From NCBI RefSeq assembly GCF_015221875.1, contig NZ_JACYGY010000001.1, positions 4,194,501 through 4,258,500 of the forward strand: a stretch of DNA of 64,000 nucleotides, read 5' to 3'. Below, piece after piece: positions 38,172-48,017 of this stretch. The notes beneath the pieces were generated by a model that had not been told where the DNA came from, did not search any database, and saw only the letters and a list, made by a program, of their open reading frames with translations. Position numbers and translations under genes: made by a program. How positions within the stretch are numbered: the first letter of the stretch is position 1; each line of letters starts with the position of its first letter. Source of the stretch: Dyadobacter subterraneus (GTDB lineage: Bacteria; Bacteroidota; Bacteroidia; Cytophagales; Spirosomataceae).

Positions 38172-39068
38172 CTATTTCAAAAAATCAGCATCCTGATATG
38201 CCGGGTTTGGATAGGAGTAAAAACCTTCCCCCGTAGCGATACCCAGCTTATTTTTATCTATGAAATTCTCTTTCATAAACTGCTGTCTTTGTTTCCAAAC
38301 CTGGTCCCCGGTTGACTCAGCCAAGGATGTGACCACATTGTAGGCCGTATTCATTCCCACGAAATCCAGCATAGCCATGGGTCCCAGATCAACCCCAAGG
38401 CTTTTCATCCAGGTCTTGTCAATGGATGCGACATCGGCAACTCCATTGCGGTACAGATCGAAACCTGCAATCAGTAATGGTATCAAGAGTGTGTTGGTGA
38501 TGTATCCGGGCTGCTCTTTGTAAATTGGGATAGCTACCATTCCAATCGATTTAGCGAATTGAACAATCTGATCGAAAATTTCAGGATCTGTGCCGCCGTG
38601 CCCCATGATTTCAGCCAGATTATTCTTCAACAGGTTAGTAGCAAAGTGCAATGCCAGAAACCGCTGCGGCCTGCCTGTTTCAGCCGCAAACTGGCTTGGC
38701 AAAAATGTGGAAGAATTAGTGCAGAAAATGGTTTTTGCCGGAGCAAGCCCACTCAGCCTGGTGTAAAAATCCTTTTTGATCTGGATACTTTCGGGAATTG
38801 CTTCAATGGTCAGATCCGCATCTTTTACTGACTCTGCCAGATCGGTCGTAAAACTTATTCTTGATACAGCAGCATCCAGATCGGCGAGGTTCGCATTGAT
38901 ATCTTGCTGGCAAAGTGCTTTGAACTGCTCAAATTTCAGTTTCGCATTTTTAAGTAGCTCTTCGTTTATATCAAATAGTGTGACATCATAGCCGTGATAG
39001 GCAGTTTGAAAGGCGATCTGTGCACCCAGTACACCAGATCCAAATACGGTGACGTTATTAATTTTCAT
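38172..39068 (-). CDS. 3-hydroxyacyl-CoA dehydrogenase
   Basis: A 298-residue, single-domain 3HCDH. The NAD-binding motif is GSGVLGAQIA with acidic Asp in VTLFDIN, and the catalytic area has EAIPESIQIKKDFYTRL, TNSSTFLP and LALHFATNL with the active-site His. The C-terminal dimer domain has GYITNTLLIPLL. It interconverts 3-hydroxyacyl-CoA and 3-ketoacyl-CoA in fatty-acid degradation or butanoate-type pathways. With the SDR and SnoaL-like genes it may form a small catabolic set. Confidence 0.92.
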   Translation of the reverse strand: MKINNVTVFGSGVLGAQIAFQTAYHGYDVTLFDINEELLKNAKLKFEQFKALCQQDINANLADLDAAVSRISFTTDLAESVKDADLTIEAIPESIQIKKDFYTRLSGLAPAKTIFCTNSSTFLPSQFAAETGRPQRFLALHFATNLLKNNLAEIMGHGGTDPEIFDQIVQFAKSIGMVAIPIYKEQPGYITNTLLIPLLIAGFDLYRNGVADVASIDKTWMKSLGVDLGPMAMLDFVGMNTAYNVVTSLAESTGDQVWKQRQQFMKENFIDKNKLGIATGEGFYSYPNPAYQDADFLK

Positions 39069-39177
39069 CTTTATGAATTTAAAATATTTGTTTGATAAGC
39101 ATTTTTAAGAACGATTCTGAAAGGCCTGAAAAGCAGGCCCCTGCATTTTGTAGTCATTTAACTTTGCATCGTTTGTC

Positions 39178-42100
39178 TCACTCCTCATCCATATCATTAT
39201 CAATGCTTGGCGGGATCAATTTGTACATCACCGGGGTAACGATCCTTGAAAGTATCGTGGAGCTGATCAGTCCACCGATCAGTACAATGGCAAGTGGCGC
39301 AATCTGCGGATTGGGGTTCATCGCGATCGGGATCAAACCGCATATCGCCGTTATCGAAGTAAGCACCACCGGCAGGAACCTGGTTTCCCCGGCAATGCTG
39401 ATGGCCTGCTCTATACTTTTACCTTCTGCTCTAAGCTGGTTGGTAAAGTCGACAAGCAGCAGCGAGTTTTTAACCTGTATCCCGGAGAGCCCGATAAAAC
39501 CAATGATCGAAACCAGAGACATCGGATTGCCTGTCATCAAAAGAAACAGCACCCCACCCAAAACGCCCAGCGGGATGATCGATAAAACGATGATGATCCC
39601 CTTGAAGGTTTTGAATTGCAACAGCAGCACGCCAATAAATAGAAATGTGCTTAAAATGATGACTGCAAGAAAATTTCCGCCCAGCGCATCACCTTCTGAT
39701 TCGGCCTCGCCCGACAACTTGTAATAATACCCCTTCGGCATTTTCAATTTGTTCAGCTGCGGCACCACATCTTTCAAAATATTGTTGGCCAGCATGTTGT
39801 CCTTTGTCAGCGAAGTAACCTTGGCAAACCGTGATTTGTTGAAATGGTTGATGGCCGTTGGCGATGTTTCAAAGCCTATGGTAGCAATCTGATCTATCTG
39901 TACCGGTGCCCCCTGGATGCTGCTCACATAAAGATTTTTTAGTGCATCCAGATTTGAGAACTTCTCGCGCGGAATGGTAATCACAACATTTCTGGCATCC
40001 CCCCTGTCATCAATGTAATCTCCGACATTCAAGCCGGCAACGGCCAGCCTGATCACCCTATCGATGTCGCTGGTCATCACGCCCAATGTCCTGGCTTTTT
40101 CCTTGTCGATGCTGATCTTCACATCCGACTTATAAGTATTCAGCTCGTTATTGATAAAAAAGGTGCCCGGGTGTCTGCGCAGAATATCTTCCACTTTGAA
40201 GGTAAGCGCGCGCAGCGTATCCTGATTATCTCCGAAAACCCTGACGACGATATTGGCTTCAATCGGGGTACCCTGGTCAAAATCCTTTACCTCTATTTTT
40301 GCATAAGGAAAATCACTGAACTTGCCCCTTAATCTTTTGATCAGCTCTGTTTTGGCATCCGGACTTGTTTCTTCCTGCAGCTGCACAAAAATCTGAGCAA
40401 AGTCCGGTTTAATATCCTGCTGGTGGACGTTGTAATAGATCTGCGGATTACCCTTCCCCACATTAGAGGTGTAATAAACGATCTCCTTATGTTTTTTCAG
40501 CTCCGTTTCAACGAGCCTTGCAGCCCGGTCACTTTCAGGGATGTTGGCCTGCAGCGGCATTTTAATATTGATCAGAAACATGGGTTTTTCCGAGGTAGGG
40601 AAAAGTTTAAACCCTGCCAGCGGGAACAGTAAAAATGCCAGTACGCTCAATGCAAGCGATATACCAATCGTTACTTTTGGCCACTTTAAGGCCAGCGGCA
40701 TGATGCCCCGGTAAGAATAGGTCAGAAAGCCTTGCAATTTCCGAAGAAAGTAATTACCCTCTCCGTGGTCGTGGGTTTTCAGGATCTTGCTTCCGATGAA
40801 AGGGACCAGCGTCAGCGCTACGATCATCGATGCCAGCACACTGGTAATGATGGCCATCGGTAGACTCCGTATGAACTCACCGGCCATATCCGGCAAAAAA
40901 GCCAAAGGTAAAAATGCGATCACAAGCGTTGCGGTACAGCCCACAACGGCTGCCCCGATCTGGCGGGTGCCTTTCAGGACGGCATCTTTTCTGGAATGTC
41001 CTTCCCTGAGCCATCTTTCTATATTTTCAACCACGACGATGCTGTCGTCAACCAGAAGCCCCAGTGCAACCACAAGACCGACAATACTGAGCTGGTTAAG
41101 CGAGTAGCCCAGAAGGTTCATCGCAATCAGGCCCAGGGCGAGCGAAAGTGGAATGGAGATCATCACGATCAACGATGGTCTGAAACCCAGTGGCAGCAGC
41201 GTGACAATCACAAGCACAATGGCCAGTCCGAAATCAAAACCAAGGTGTCCCAGCCGCTTGGAAACCATATCAGCCTGGTCGAAGTTTTTGACCATTTTGA
41301 TGTTTTCAGGCAATGTTTCGCTGAATTCTTCCAGTACAGGTGTGTACTGCTTTTTAACCTGGCTGATGTCCACATCGTTTTTCATGGCAGCTGTCACCAG
41401 AATACAGCGCTGGCCGTTGATGCGGGTGATGTGGCTGACCGTGCCGTCTTTGTAGCTCACCTGGGCAACGTCTTTGAGGTAGACTATTTTCCCGTTGGCG
41501 TTGTAGATGACCGTGTTTGCGACATCCTCTGCATTTTTGAACTTGCCGCTGGTTTTGACATTAAAAACCTTGCTGTCCATATGGATACTTCCGCCCGGAA
41601 TGTCTGCCGCTTCACTTTGCAGGCTGCCTGCGACCAGGTTCATCGGTATTCTCAGCTGCGCGAGCTTATCCAGCTGCAAATCAATACGTATTTCCTGCTC
41701 GGGCATCCCGGTGTATTTCACCTCGCGAAGGTTGGTGATCTTTTCCAGCTTGGTCTTTAAGATATCTGCCTGGTCTCTCAATGTCTTCGCAGAAGCCGTA
41801 TTGGATATGAGCGCAACCTGAATGATTTTCACATCGGATGAAGCGATTTTTTCGGTCTTGATCTGGTAGATCTCCTTGGGAAGCTCGCTGTTTTTCAAAG
41901 CGTTGATTTCCGTAGAAATTTCCTGGTACTTATTATCTACATCCACACCATATTTGAACTTGATCTGGATGGCGGCTACGCCGTCTTCCACCGTGGTCAG
42001 GATCTTGTCGATATTCTCCAGACCGTAAATTTTATTTTCTATGGGTTTTACGACCTGTTCTTCCATGTCCTTTGGACTGGTGCCCGGGTAGATTACCGTC

Positions 42101-42240
42101 ACCAGATACTGTGGCGGATGGGTAGTGGGATCTTCTGAGCGTGGCATGGTCAGCAGCGTCAGCACGCCGACAACAGCAATCAGAAGGAAAATGATTAGGG
42201 TGAACTGATAATTTTTAACAGCGAAACTGGTAATTTTCAT
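39178..42240 (-). CDS. RND efflux permease (AcrB/HAE1-type)
   Basis: A 1020-residue inner-membrane proton-driven pump with twelve predicted TM helices and two large periplasmic loops. The proton-relay pair Asp398-Asp399 lies in ALGLLVDDSIVVVEN, and the family loop ETRFLPVVLTSITAICGLIPI is near the C-terminus. It works with the adaptor (42251) and the TolC-like channel (43313) encoded upstream in the same operon to export hydrophobic compounds. Likely regulated by the TetR at 44816. Confidence 0.95.
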   Translation of the reverse strand: MKITSFAVKNYQFTLIIFLLIAVVGVLTLLTMPRSEDPTTHPPQYLVTVIYPGTSPKDMEEQVVKPIENKIYGLENIDKILTTVEDGVAAIQIKFKYGVDVDNKYQEISTEINALKNSELPKEIYQIKTEKIASSDVKIIQVALISNTASAKTLRDQADILKTKLEKITNLREVKYTGMPEQEIRIDLQLDKLAQLRIPMNLVAGSLQSEAADIPGGSIHMDSKVFNVKTSGKFKNAEDVANTVIYNANGKIVYLKDVAQVSYKDGTVSHITRINGQRCILVTAAMKNDVDISQVKKQYTPVLEEFSETLPENIKMVKNFDQADMVSKRLGHLGFDFGLAIVLVIVTLLPLGFRPSLIVMISIPLSLALGLIAMNLLGYSLNQLSIVGLVVALGLLVDDSIVVVENIERWLREGHSRKDAVLKGTRQIGAAVVGCTATLVIAFLPLAFLPDMAGEFIRSLPMAIITSVLASMIVALTLVPFIGSKILKTHDHGEGNYFLRKLQGFLTYSYRGIMPLALKWPKVTIGISLALSVLAFLLFPLAGFKLFPTSEKPMFLINIKMPLQANIPESDRAARLVETELKKHKEIVYYTSNVGKGNPQIYYNVHQQDIKPDFAQIFVQLQEETSPDAKTELIKRLRGKFSDFPYAKIEVKDFDQGTPIEANIVVRVFGDNQDTLRALTFKVEDILRRHPGTFFINNELNTYKSDVKISIDKEKARTLGVMTSDIDRVIRLAVAGLNVGDYIDDRGDARNVVITIPREKFSNLDALKNLYVSSIQGAPVQIDQIATIGFETSPTAINHFNKSRFAKVTSLTKDNMLANNILKDVVPQLNKLKMPKGYYYKLSGEAESEGDALGGNFLAVIILSTFLFIGVLLLQFKTFKGIIIVLSIIPLGVLGGVLFLLMTGNPMSLVSIIGFIGLSGIQVKNSLLLVDFTNQLRAEGKSIEQAISIAGETRFLPVVLTSITAICGLIPIAMNPNPQIAPLAIVLIGGLISSTILSRIVTPVMYKLIPPSIDNDMDEE

Positions 42241-42250
42241 TGCTTTGAGA

Positions 42251-43294
42251 TTACTGTATTATTTTAATGGTAGATTCTTCGTTCAGGTAGGCACTATTGG
42301 AAACAACCACCTGGTCGGTCGGTTTGAGCCCCTCTTTCAGATACACCGTTTTGTTATCGAAACTGGCAATGTCAACAGGCACCTTTTTTACTTTTGAGGT
42401 GCCATTCAAAATGAAGGCGTAGGCGCTGTATCCGTCCGCCTCCACCAACGCATCATAAGGGATGCTCATCACATGCTGCGCTTTGCCGGTAGCGATCTGC
42501 GCTTTGCCAAACATACCCACGGCAGGGCTGATGTCAGTCAGTTTCAATTTTAATTCGACCTGAAAAGAGGCTGCGGCCGCATCCGAGGTTTGAGATTTGC
42601 GAAAAACGTAGGCATCAATCTCTCTGTCCGGATAGCCGTCCAGCGTAACCACTGCTTTTTGACCCGCGGAAACAGCAGCCCACTCCTTATCGGTAAGTCC
42701 TACCCTGAGAAGAAAGCTTTTATCCTGTTTGGTCTCATTGATCACAAGGACCGGGCTGCCCGCTGCGATCACCTCGCCTTCCGAGGCCAGCCGCTGGGCT
42801 ACAAAACCATCGGATGCAGCGTAAATCCTGGAATACTGCTCGTTGAAGGAAACGGTCTCATCCCCTTTTTTGGCGATATCCAAAAGCGTCTTGGTATTCT
42901 GCAGCTGTTCTTTGGTATACACACTGTCGCGGTACAGATTCACCGCCCGGTCGTAATCGCGCTGCGCTTTTTCTACATTCAGATTCGACTGGCTAAGCCC
43001 CGCTGCAATTTCTGTGGCGTTCAAAACAGCCAATAGCTGCCCCTTTTTGAAAGATTGTCCTTCCTCGACCAGAATGCGGCTGATCACCCCGCCTATTTTA
43101 AAGCCGTACTTGGCTTCGTGCTCTGTGCTGACAAGACCTGTGGCAGTGATATTGCCCGAAACGTCAAGGGCGCTGACCGCTGACACTTTTACAGGAACCG
43201 CTTCCCGGTCATCAAAATGGACTTCCTGCTTGGGCGTCAGCTTACAGCCCACAAAGGCCGCGGCACCCAAAATCAATAATGGTATCGTTTTCAT
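42251..43294 (-). CDS. RND efflux periplasmic adaptor (membrane fusion protein)
   Basis: A 347-residue lipoprotein (MKTIPLLILGAAAFVGC) with the biotinyl-lipoyl-like motif RILVEEGQSFKKGQLLAVL, a coiled-coil hairpin (AQRDYDRAVNLYRDSVYTKEQ), the second lipoyl half and a beta-barrel (LLRVGLTDKEWAAV). The permease starts 10 bp downstream. It bridges the pump and the outer-membrane channel. Confidence 0.93.
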   Translation of the reverse strand: MKTIPLLILGAAAFVGCKLTPKQEVHFDDREAVPVKVSAVSALDVSGNITATGLVSTEHEAKYGFKIGGVISRILVEEGQSFKKGQLLAVLNATEIAAGLSQSNLNVEKAQRDYDRAVNLYRDSVYTKEQLQNTKTLLDIAKKGDETVSFNEQYSRIYAASDGFVAQRLASEGEVIAAGSPVLVINETKQDKSFLLRVGLTDKEWAAVSAGQKAVVTLDGYPDREIDAYVFRKSQTSDAAAASFQVELKLKLTDISPAVGMFGKAQIATGKAQHVMSIPYDALVEADGYSAYAFILNGTSKVKKVPVDIASFDNKTVYLKEGLKPTDQVVVSNSAYLNEESTIKIIQ

Positions 43295-43312
43295 ATAATC
43301 TATTTTTTTGAA

Positions 43313-44683
43313 TTAGTTGAAAGTAAAACTGGCATTGGCGCGCTCGATCGAAGCATGGGCAATCCAGATGTCGAACAGCGCGATATTGGCATCCAGGCGG
43401 GCGTTGATCAACTGGTTTTGCGCATCAAGAAGCTCGATGTAAATTGCTACACCTTCCCGGTATAGTTTCAGCTCATCGTTGTAGTAGGTCTGGGCGGTTT
43501 TAAGCTGCGACTGGGCGGATTGGTACTGGGCTACTGCACTCTGCATCTGGTTTTGGCGTACTCTCAGCTCGGTTTCCAGCTGCTTTGCGATGTAGTCGGT
43601 CTGGGCCGAAATGCTTTTTTGTTCAGCTACCGCTTTTTTGATCTTGTAATTATTCTTTCCAAAGGCAAAAAGGTCCCAGTCCAGTGATACACCCCAGAAG
43701 TAGTAGCGGCTCTTTTTGTTGAAATCCCAGTCGAATGCCTGCGAACCCAGGTCTATAAACGTTCCCACCCTGGGAATGATATAAGATTTAGCAAGGCCTG
43801 TCAGGTTGGTACTGATTCCTTGTGAAATTCTGAGTTTCTCCAGCTCTTCCCTTCCTGCCACATCGCCACCCAGCAGGGCACTGAATTCCGGCAGGCTGGT
43901 AACAGAATCAACCTGGACACTATCAGTGAGCGGCCGGTTGAGCAGAAAATTAAAATAATACCTGGCCGACTCTTCGGTTTTTCTGGCAGCGGTCAGCGAT
44001 GCGTTGATCTTGATTACTTCATTGGCGCTTCGGATCACCCCGGTCCGGTTCACTTTCTCATTATCAAAAAGCACCTGGTTGATTCGTTTGCCCTCCTGGA
44101 CCAGTCCGAGTGAAGATTCGTAGATCTGCACCGCATTCAGCGCCTTGGCATATTGATAGTAAGCGGTTTTGATCTCTTTGACCAGTTCACGCTTATAGAC
44201 AAGCACCTCCGCTTTCTGCAGATCAACCTGCTGGCCTTTGATACGCTTGTTGTAGACCAGCTCCGCATTGATCAAGGGCAGTGTGGTCCGAAATTTTGCA
44301 TCATAAAAATTATCGGGAAAAAGCTGGATACTCTCATTTTTCAAATTAGGAAAGGCGCTGCTGCCCGTCAGCTGGTTGAGTGTGGAATACACGCCATTTA
44401 AAAGATCCCCGGTCGGAAAATCGATCGTCCGCCCGCCGCTTGCCTTGGTGTAGGTGGCAGAAAATGAAACGCTGGGCAGAAACATGGTTTTGGCTTCGGC
44501 CAGGGCCAGTACATTTCGTTCTAAAAGAAAATTCTGCTGTTTGATGCTCTGGTTTGACCCGAGCCCTTCCTTGATGTAATCATCGAGCATGCCCTGGGCA
44601 TGGGACGGGTAAGCTAACATGGCAAGCATGGGAAACGACAGCGCTGCCTGCAAGGCGCCTGATCTTTTTAGTAATTTGTTCAC
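43313..44683 (-). CDS. TolC-family outer-membrane efflux channel
   Basis: About 456 residues. I choose the GTG at 44681-44683 (reading NKLLKRSGALQAALSFPM) since it gives a signal peptide ending at SHAQ and leaves the operator upstream free. The body has the two TolC repeats of long helices: KAEVLVYKRELVKEIKTAYY, YAKALNAVQIYESSLG and RVRQNQMQSAVAQYQSAQSQ. First gene of the efflux operon, 18 bp before the adaptor. Confidence 0.9.
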   Translation of the reverse strand: MNKLLKRSGALQAALSFPMLAMLAYPSHAQGMLDDYIKEGLGSNQSIKQQNFLLERNVLALAEAKTMFLPSVSFSATYTKASGGRTIDFPTGDLLNGVYSTLNQLTGSSAFPNLKNESIQLFPDNFYDAKFRTTLPLINAELVYNKRIKGQQVDLQKAEVLVYKRELVKEIKTAYYQYAKALNAVQIYESSLGLVQEGKRINQVLFDNEKVNRTGVIRSANEVIKINASLTAARKTEESARYYFNFLLNRPLTDSVQVDSVTSLPEFSALLGGDVAGREELEKLRISQGISTNLTGLAKSYIIPRVGTFIDLGSQAFDWDFNKKSRYYFWGVSLDWDLFAFGKNNYKIKKAVAEQKSISAQTDYIAKQLETELRVRQNQMQSAVAQYQSAQSQLKTAQTYYNDELKLYREGVAIYIELLDAQNQLINARLDANIALFDIWIAHASIERANASFTFN

Positions 44684-44694
44684 TGTAATAATTT

Positions 44695-44709
44695 CAAACA
44701 CTGTTTAAT
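44695..44709. promoter_or_regulatory. TetR operator copy upstream of the efflux operon
   Basis: CAAACACTGTTTAAT matches the reverse complement of the repeated element in front of the tetR gene (TTAAACAGTGTTCAA) at 13 of the central positions. It lies about 12 bp before the chosen TolC start, suited to repression of the efflux operon. Confidence 0.6.
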
Positions 44710-44815
44710 TAATATTTAAAAGAAAAGGCCAAATTATTTGGGATAACAACATCCCGTCACAACCGGCCAAGAATAATGCTTACTCCTACTGATTAAAATT
44801 TAAATGCTGCTGATC

Positions 44816-45421
44816 CTATTTCGACTCGATCAATGCGATAAAAGTTTCGTATCCATGCAGCATCAGCTCCTCACTTGATTTTTCAAAAAAACCCGACATC
44901 CGGTCTTTGCAGTACAGTGAACAAATACCATGTACCAGCGAAAGTGTCATAAAGGTGAAGTGCTTGTTATGCAATCCCTGGAATTTCCCCTGGTCCTGGC
45001 ACTGCTGTATAACACCTGATAAATGCTCTATGGCTTCCTGTGCGATCTGAAAACCTTCCCCTTCAGCTTTACCGGTTTCACTGACCAAGAACATCAGATT
45101 ATAATAATCGGAGTGGTTTTGTGCAAAACGGATAAAAACCAACCCAAGTGCTTTATAGCGTTCATAGGGATCTTCGATGACATCCAAAGCTTTCATCTGG
45201 CTTAAAAACAACCGGAACCCTTCTCTATGCAGCTCGTGAAAAATCTCGCTCTTATCCTTAAAATAAAAATAGATTGAACCCGGACTGTAACTGATAGCGC
45301 TCGCAATATTGCGAATACTGGTCTGTTCGTAACCCTTTTCAAGGAATATCTTACGGGCACTGTCCAAAATCTTTTTGTGCATTTCTATCTTTTCCTGCTC
45401 TTTTCTCTGCGCTATTGACAT
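44816..45421 (-). CDS. TetR-family regulator of the efflux operon
   Basis: A 201-residue TetR with the HTH DSARKIFLEKGYEQTSIRNIASAISYSPGSIYFYFKDKSEIF and a C-terminal ligand domain with YYNLMFLVSE. Encoded directly upstream of the RND operon, in the same direction but with a 115-bp gap that carries the same operator. Likely represses both itself and the pump and is released by a pump substrate. Confidence 0.93.
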   Translation of the reverse strand: MSIAQRKEQEKIEMHKKILDSARKIFLEKGYEQTSIRNIASAISYSPGSIYFYFKDKSEIFHELHREGFRLFLSQMKALDVIEDPYERYKALGLVFIRFAQNHSDYYNLMFLVSETGKAEGEGFQIAQEAIEHLSGVIQQCQDQGKFQGLHNKHFTFMTLSLVHGICSLYCKDRMSGFFEKSSEELMLHGYETFIALIESK

Positions 45422-45451
45422 ACTACAAAACTCATTTGATATGCAAATCTA

Positions 45452-45510
45452 TTAAACAGTGTTCAATAAAAAAAATTTTCTCAATTTTTTTTTAAACAGT
45501 GTTCAATAAA
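45452..45510. promoter_or_regulatory. Two direct copies of the TetR operator
   Basis: TTAAACAGTGTTCAATAAA occurs at 45452-45470 and again at 45492-45510, exactly 40 bp apart (about four helical turns), upstream of the tetR start at 45421. The core AACAGTGTT is nearly palindromic. With the third copy at 44695 this defines a regulon of at least two promoters. Confidence 0.7.
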
Positions 45511-45980
45511 ATTTCTTCGCATCCTTGACATATATTCCTATCCGGCAAATAAATCATTTAAACCAATCTATGATATATTTATGAAATATTGATTTGACTA
45601 TGCCCGTGATTTAGCGGATAAATATCCTTGCCGTAACGTTGGAGATAAGGCTGGTTTGACAGGTCGACAACTCTAAAATTAAGGCAAAATCAATATGAGA
45701 ATTCAGGAAATAATTGGATTATAATGATACGCAAGATACTTACCCCAGCAACAACAAAGCTACACATTATTTTGGATAAGTTGCGGATGGCTAGTATTTA
45801 ATATATTGACGCTGTTCCACTTTGGAACTTTTAATTACGTCCTTACAATCAACAACCCGGTTTTTTACAGCGTCTTTAGAAATGTAAAAATTGGTGCTAA
45901 TTATTTTTTATATGTCTGTTACATCGTGTCGTTCCTAACTTCACAGCAGCGGATAGAAAGATACCATTGAAACATCATAT
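45511..45980. other. Gap without a supported gene
   Basis: A/T-rich, no gene on either strand. It holds the promoter for the two-component operon at 45981; no perfect TAnnTTTG was seen at the right distance. Confidence 0.35.
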
Positions 45981-46802
45981 ATGTTTAGTAACGAAATCGA
46001 ACTCTTTCTGACATTATCTGTTGCCACGATTATTTTGGTTCTTTTTGTCGCTTTTTTAATTGCATTCGCGCAGATTTTCAGACAGCGCCAATTGCGGTTT
46101 CAACAAGAAAAGATAGCAATTGAAAATAATCTTAAGGCTCAGTATGATCAGGAAATATTAAAAACACACATCGAAATTCAGAATTTGACGTTACAAGAAA
46201 TTGCTCAGAATCTGCATGATAATATCGGGCAGTTACTTTCGGTAGCAAAACTCAACCTTAACATATTGGAGGATCTTGAGCTTTCCGAGGAAAGCAGGCA
46301 ATATATTAAACAGACCAATGAGATTATAGGTTTGTCGATTAAAGACGTCAGAAATCTTACGCGAAGCTTTGATGGTGATTTTGTAAAAGATTTCGGTCTT
46401 GAAGAAAGCTTGTCTCATGAATTGAAACGACTTCGCGATACAAATGCTTATAGTACCGAATTAAGCGTCTCAGGAGCTCGATATAGTTTAGGATTTGAAA
46501 GAGAAATTGTATTATTTAGAGTTGCTCAGGAAATTCTAAATAATGCCTTAAAGCACGCATCAGCAAACAGAATAATTGCCCAATTAATTTACAAGGAAAA
46601 TGAATTCGTAATGAGAATTGGGGATAACGGAATTGGTTTCGACATTGACTTAACACCTAAGACAACGGTTTTAAGTTCGGGGGCCGGACTTCGAAACATT
46701 AGCCGCAGAACAAAATTAATTGGTGGAAAACTTGATTTAGAAACTGGAATAGGACGAGGAACAACCATAGAAATCTCAGTGATAATTAAAAATCACTCTT
46801 AA
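45981..46802 (+). CDS. NarX/DesK-type sensor histidine kinase
   Basis: A 273-residue kinase. One N-terminal TM helix (residues 9-32), a coiled-coil linker (RFQQEKIAIENNLKAQYDQE), the HisKA_3 phosphoacceptor box EIAQNLHDNIGQLLSVAKL (His79) and the HATPase with EILNNALKHASAN (N), GDNGIGF (D) and GAGLRNISRR (G). No periplasmic sensor, so it reads a membrane or cytosolic cue. The response regulator begins 5 bp after its stop. Confidence 0.93.
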   Translation: MFSNEIELFLTLSVATIILVLFVAFLIAFAQIFRQRQLRFQQEKIAIENNLKAQYDQEILKTHIEIQNLTLQEIAQNLHDNIGQLLSVAKLNLNILEDLELSEESRQYIKQTNEIIGLSIKDVRNLTRSFDGDFVKDFGLEESLSHELKRLRDTNAYSTELSVSGARYSLGFEREIVLFRVAQEILNNALKHASANRIIAQLIYKENEFVMRIGDNGIGFDIDLTPKTTVLSSGAGLRNISRRTKLIGGKLDLETGIGRGTTIEISVIIKNHS

Positions 46803-46807
46803 GAGTC

Positions 46808-47455
46808 ATGAAACCGACAATTGCAATAGTTGACGATCACGAGCTTATGGCCAAAGCCCTATCAGGCCTTGTCCAAAAATTCGGAAATTATGAGGTTTTG
46901 TATGATGTGTCCAGCGGAGAAGAATTAACTAGACGACTTCACCTGCAGCTTGTACCCGACATTGTCCTTTTGGATATAAACATGCCCGGAATGAATGGAT
47001 ATGAAGTGGCATTATGGTTGAAAAACAATTTTCCAAATATAAAAATCATTGCTCTTTCTATGAATGATAGAGAAGAATCTATAGTGAAAATGCTTCGGAG
47101 TGGCGCTTGCGGCTATCTTCTAAAAGGTTGCAAACCGCACGAACTCAAACAAGCTTTGGATACCGTTGTACAAAAAGGATTTTACTACACTGAATTTGTC
47201 ACGAGCCAATTGATAAAAAATTTAAATAATGTTACCCTTCAAAATCCAATTGAGCGTTTAGGAATAAATGAAAAAGAAAAACTATTTATCCAGCTATCTT
47301 GTAGTGATCTAACCTATGTAGAAATCGCGGATAAGATGTGCCTTAGCCCCAGAACAATTGATGGTTACCGGGAATCCATATTTCAAAAAATGGAAGTCAA
47401 GAGTAGAGTTGGTATGATTATCAAAGCTATTCAGTTTAAAATCGTAGATATCTGA
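46808..47455 (+). CDS. NarL/LuxR-type response regulator
   Basis: A 215-residue regulator. The receiver (1-120) has VDDHELM, phosphoacceptor Asp56 in VLLDINMPG and the Lys in GYLLKGCKPHE. The LuxR-type HTH (about 148-205) reads LTYVEIADKMCLSPRTIDGY followed by RESIFQKMEVKSRVGMI. Cognate partner of the kinase upstream; targets unknown, perhaps the secreted proteins downstream. Confidence 0.93.
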   Translation: MKPTIAIVDDHELMAKALSGLVQKFGNYEVLYDVSSGEELTRRLHLQLVPDIVLLDINMPGMNGYEVALWLKNNFPNIKIIALSMNDREESIVKMLRSGACGYLLKGCKPHELKQALDTVVQKGFYYTEFVTSQLIKNLNNVTLQNPIERLGINEKEKLFIQLSCSDLTYVEIADKMCLSPRTIDGYRESIFQKMEVKSRVGMIIKAIQFKIVDI

Positions 47456-48017
47456 ATAAACGATGTGCGCTAACTTATGGGAGAAATTCTCCGAACGACT
47501 TATTCCTTGATCGATAAAGTATTGCGTCCGGGTTGAGACACAAAGGCACAGAGATAATTCAAGAAAAAAGGAGTGATAAAAGTCATTGCCTTTGTCAATA
47601 CCATTCATCACTGTCTCAACGGGATTGTGTTGATAGCGTCTTCCGCACACTTACTTTTGTGAGTAGGTAAATAAACTCGACTTCCCTGACTAAATAAATT
47701 ATTCCCCACCGAATTGATAGAAGTAGCTTCTTTATTTTGGCGTAGAAAAGCGCTTTATTTTTATAGAAAGGCTCTTTTGATAATTAATAATTCAGTCAAT
47801 TTGATCTATTCAGAGAAATGGTCTTGAAATTAATTTATCATGTAGAACATATGCGACAATTATTATAGAATTATTTTAAATTTTGTTTAAAAAGATTTTG
47901 TTCTTAAATTATTGTAACCTAAATTTGATTAATAGCGTTCCTCCCTAACAAACTCATATAGAACAAGTCATTTCAGTAAGAGTTTCAATGTGTTCGTTAA
48001 CCCCTTATCATTGGTGT
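47456..48017. other. Gap without a supported gene
   Basis: A/T-rich. A minus-strand frame overlapping the regulator is a shadow. The promoter for the lipoprotein/T9SS pair should lie in the last 150 bp. Confidence 0.35.

Noticed and set aside
39092..43298. Several long plus-strand frames inside the RND genes
   Set aside because: They are antisense shadows of three clearly conserved efflux genes.
47309..47650. Minus-strand frame that could look like a transposase start
   Set aside because: It overlaps the intact LuxR-type regulator on the other strand and has no family motif.
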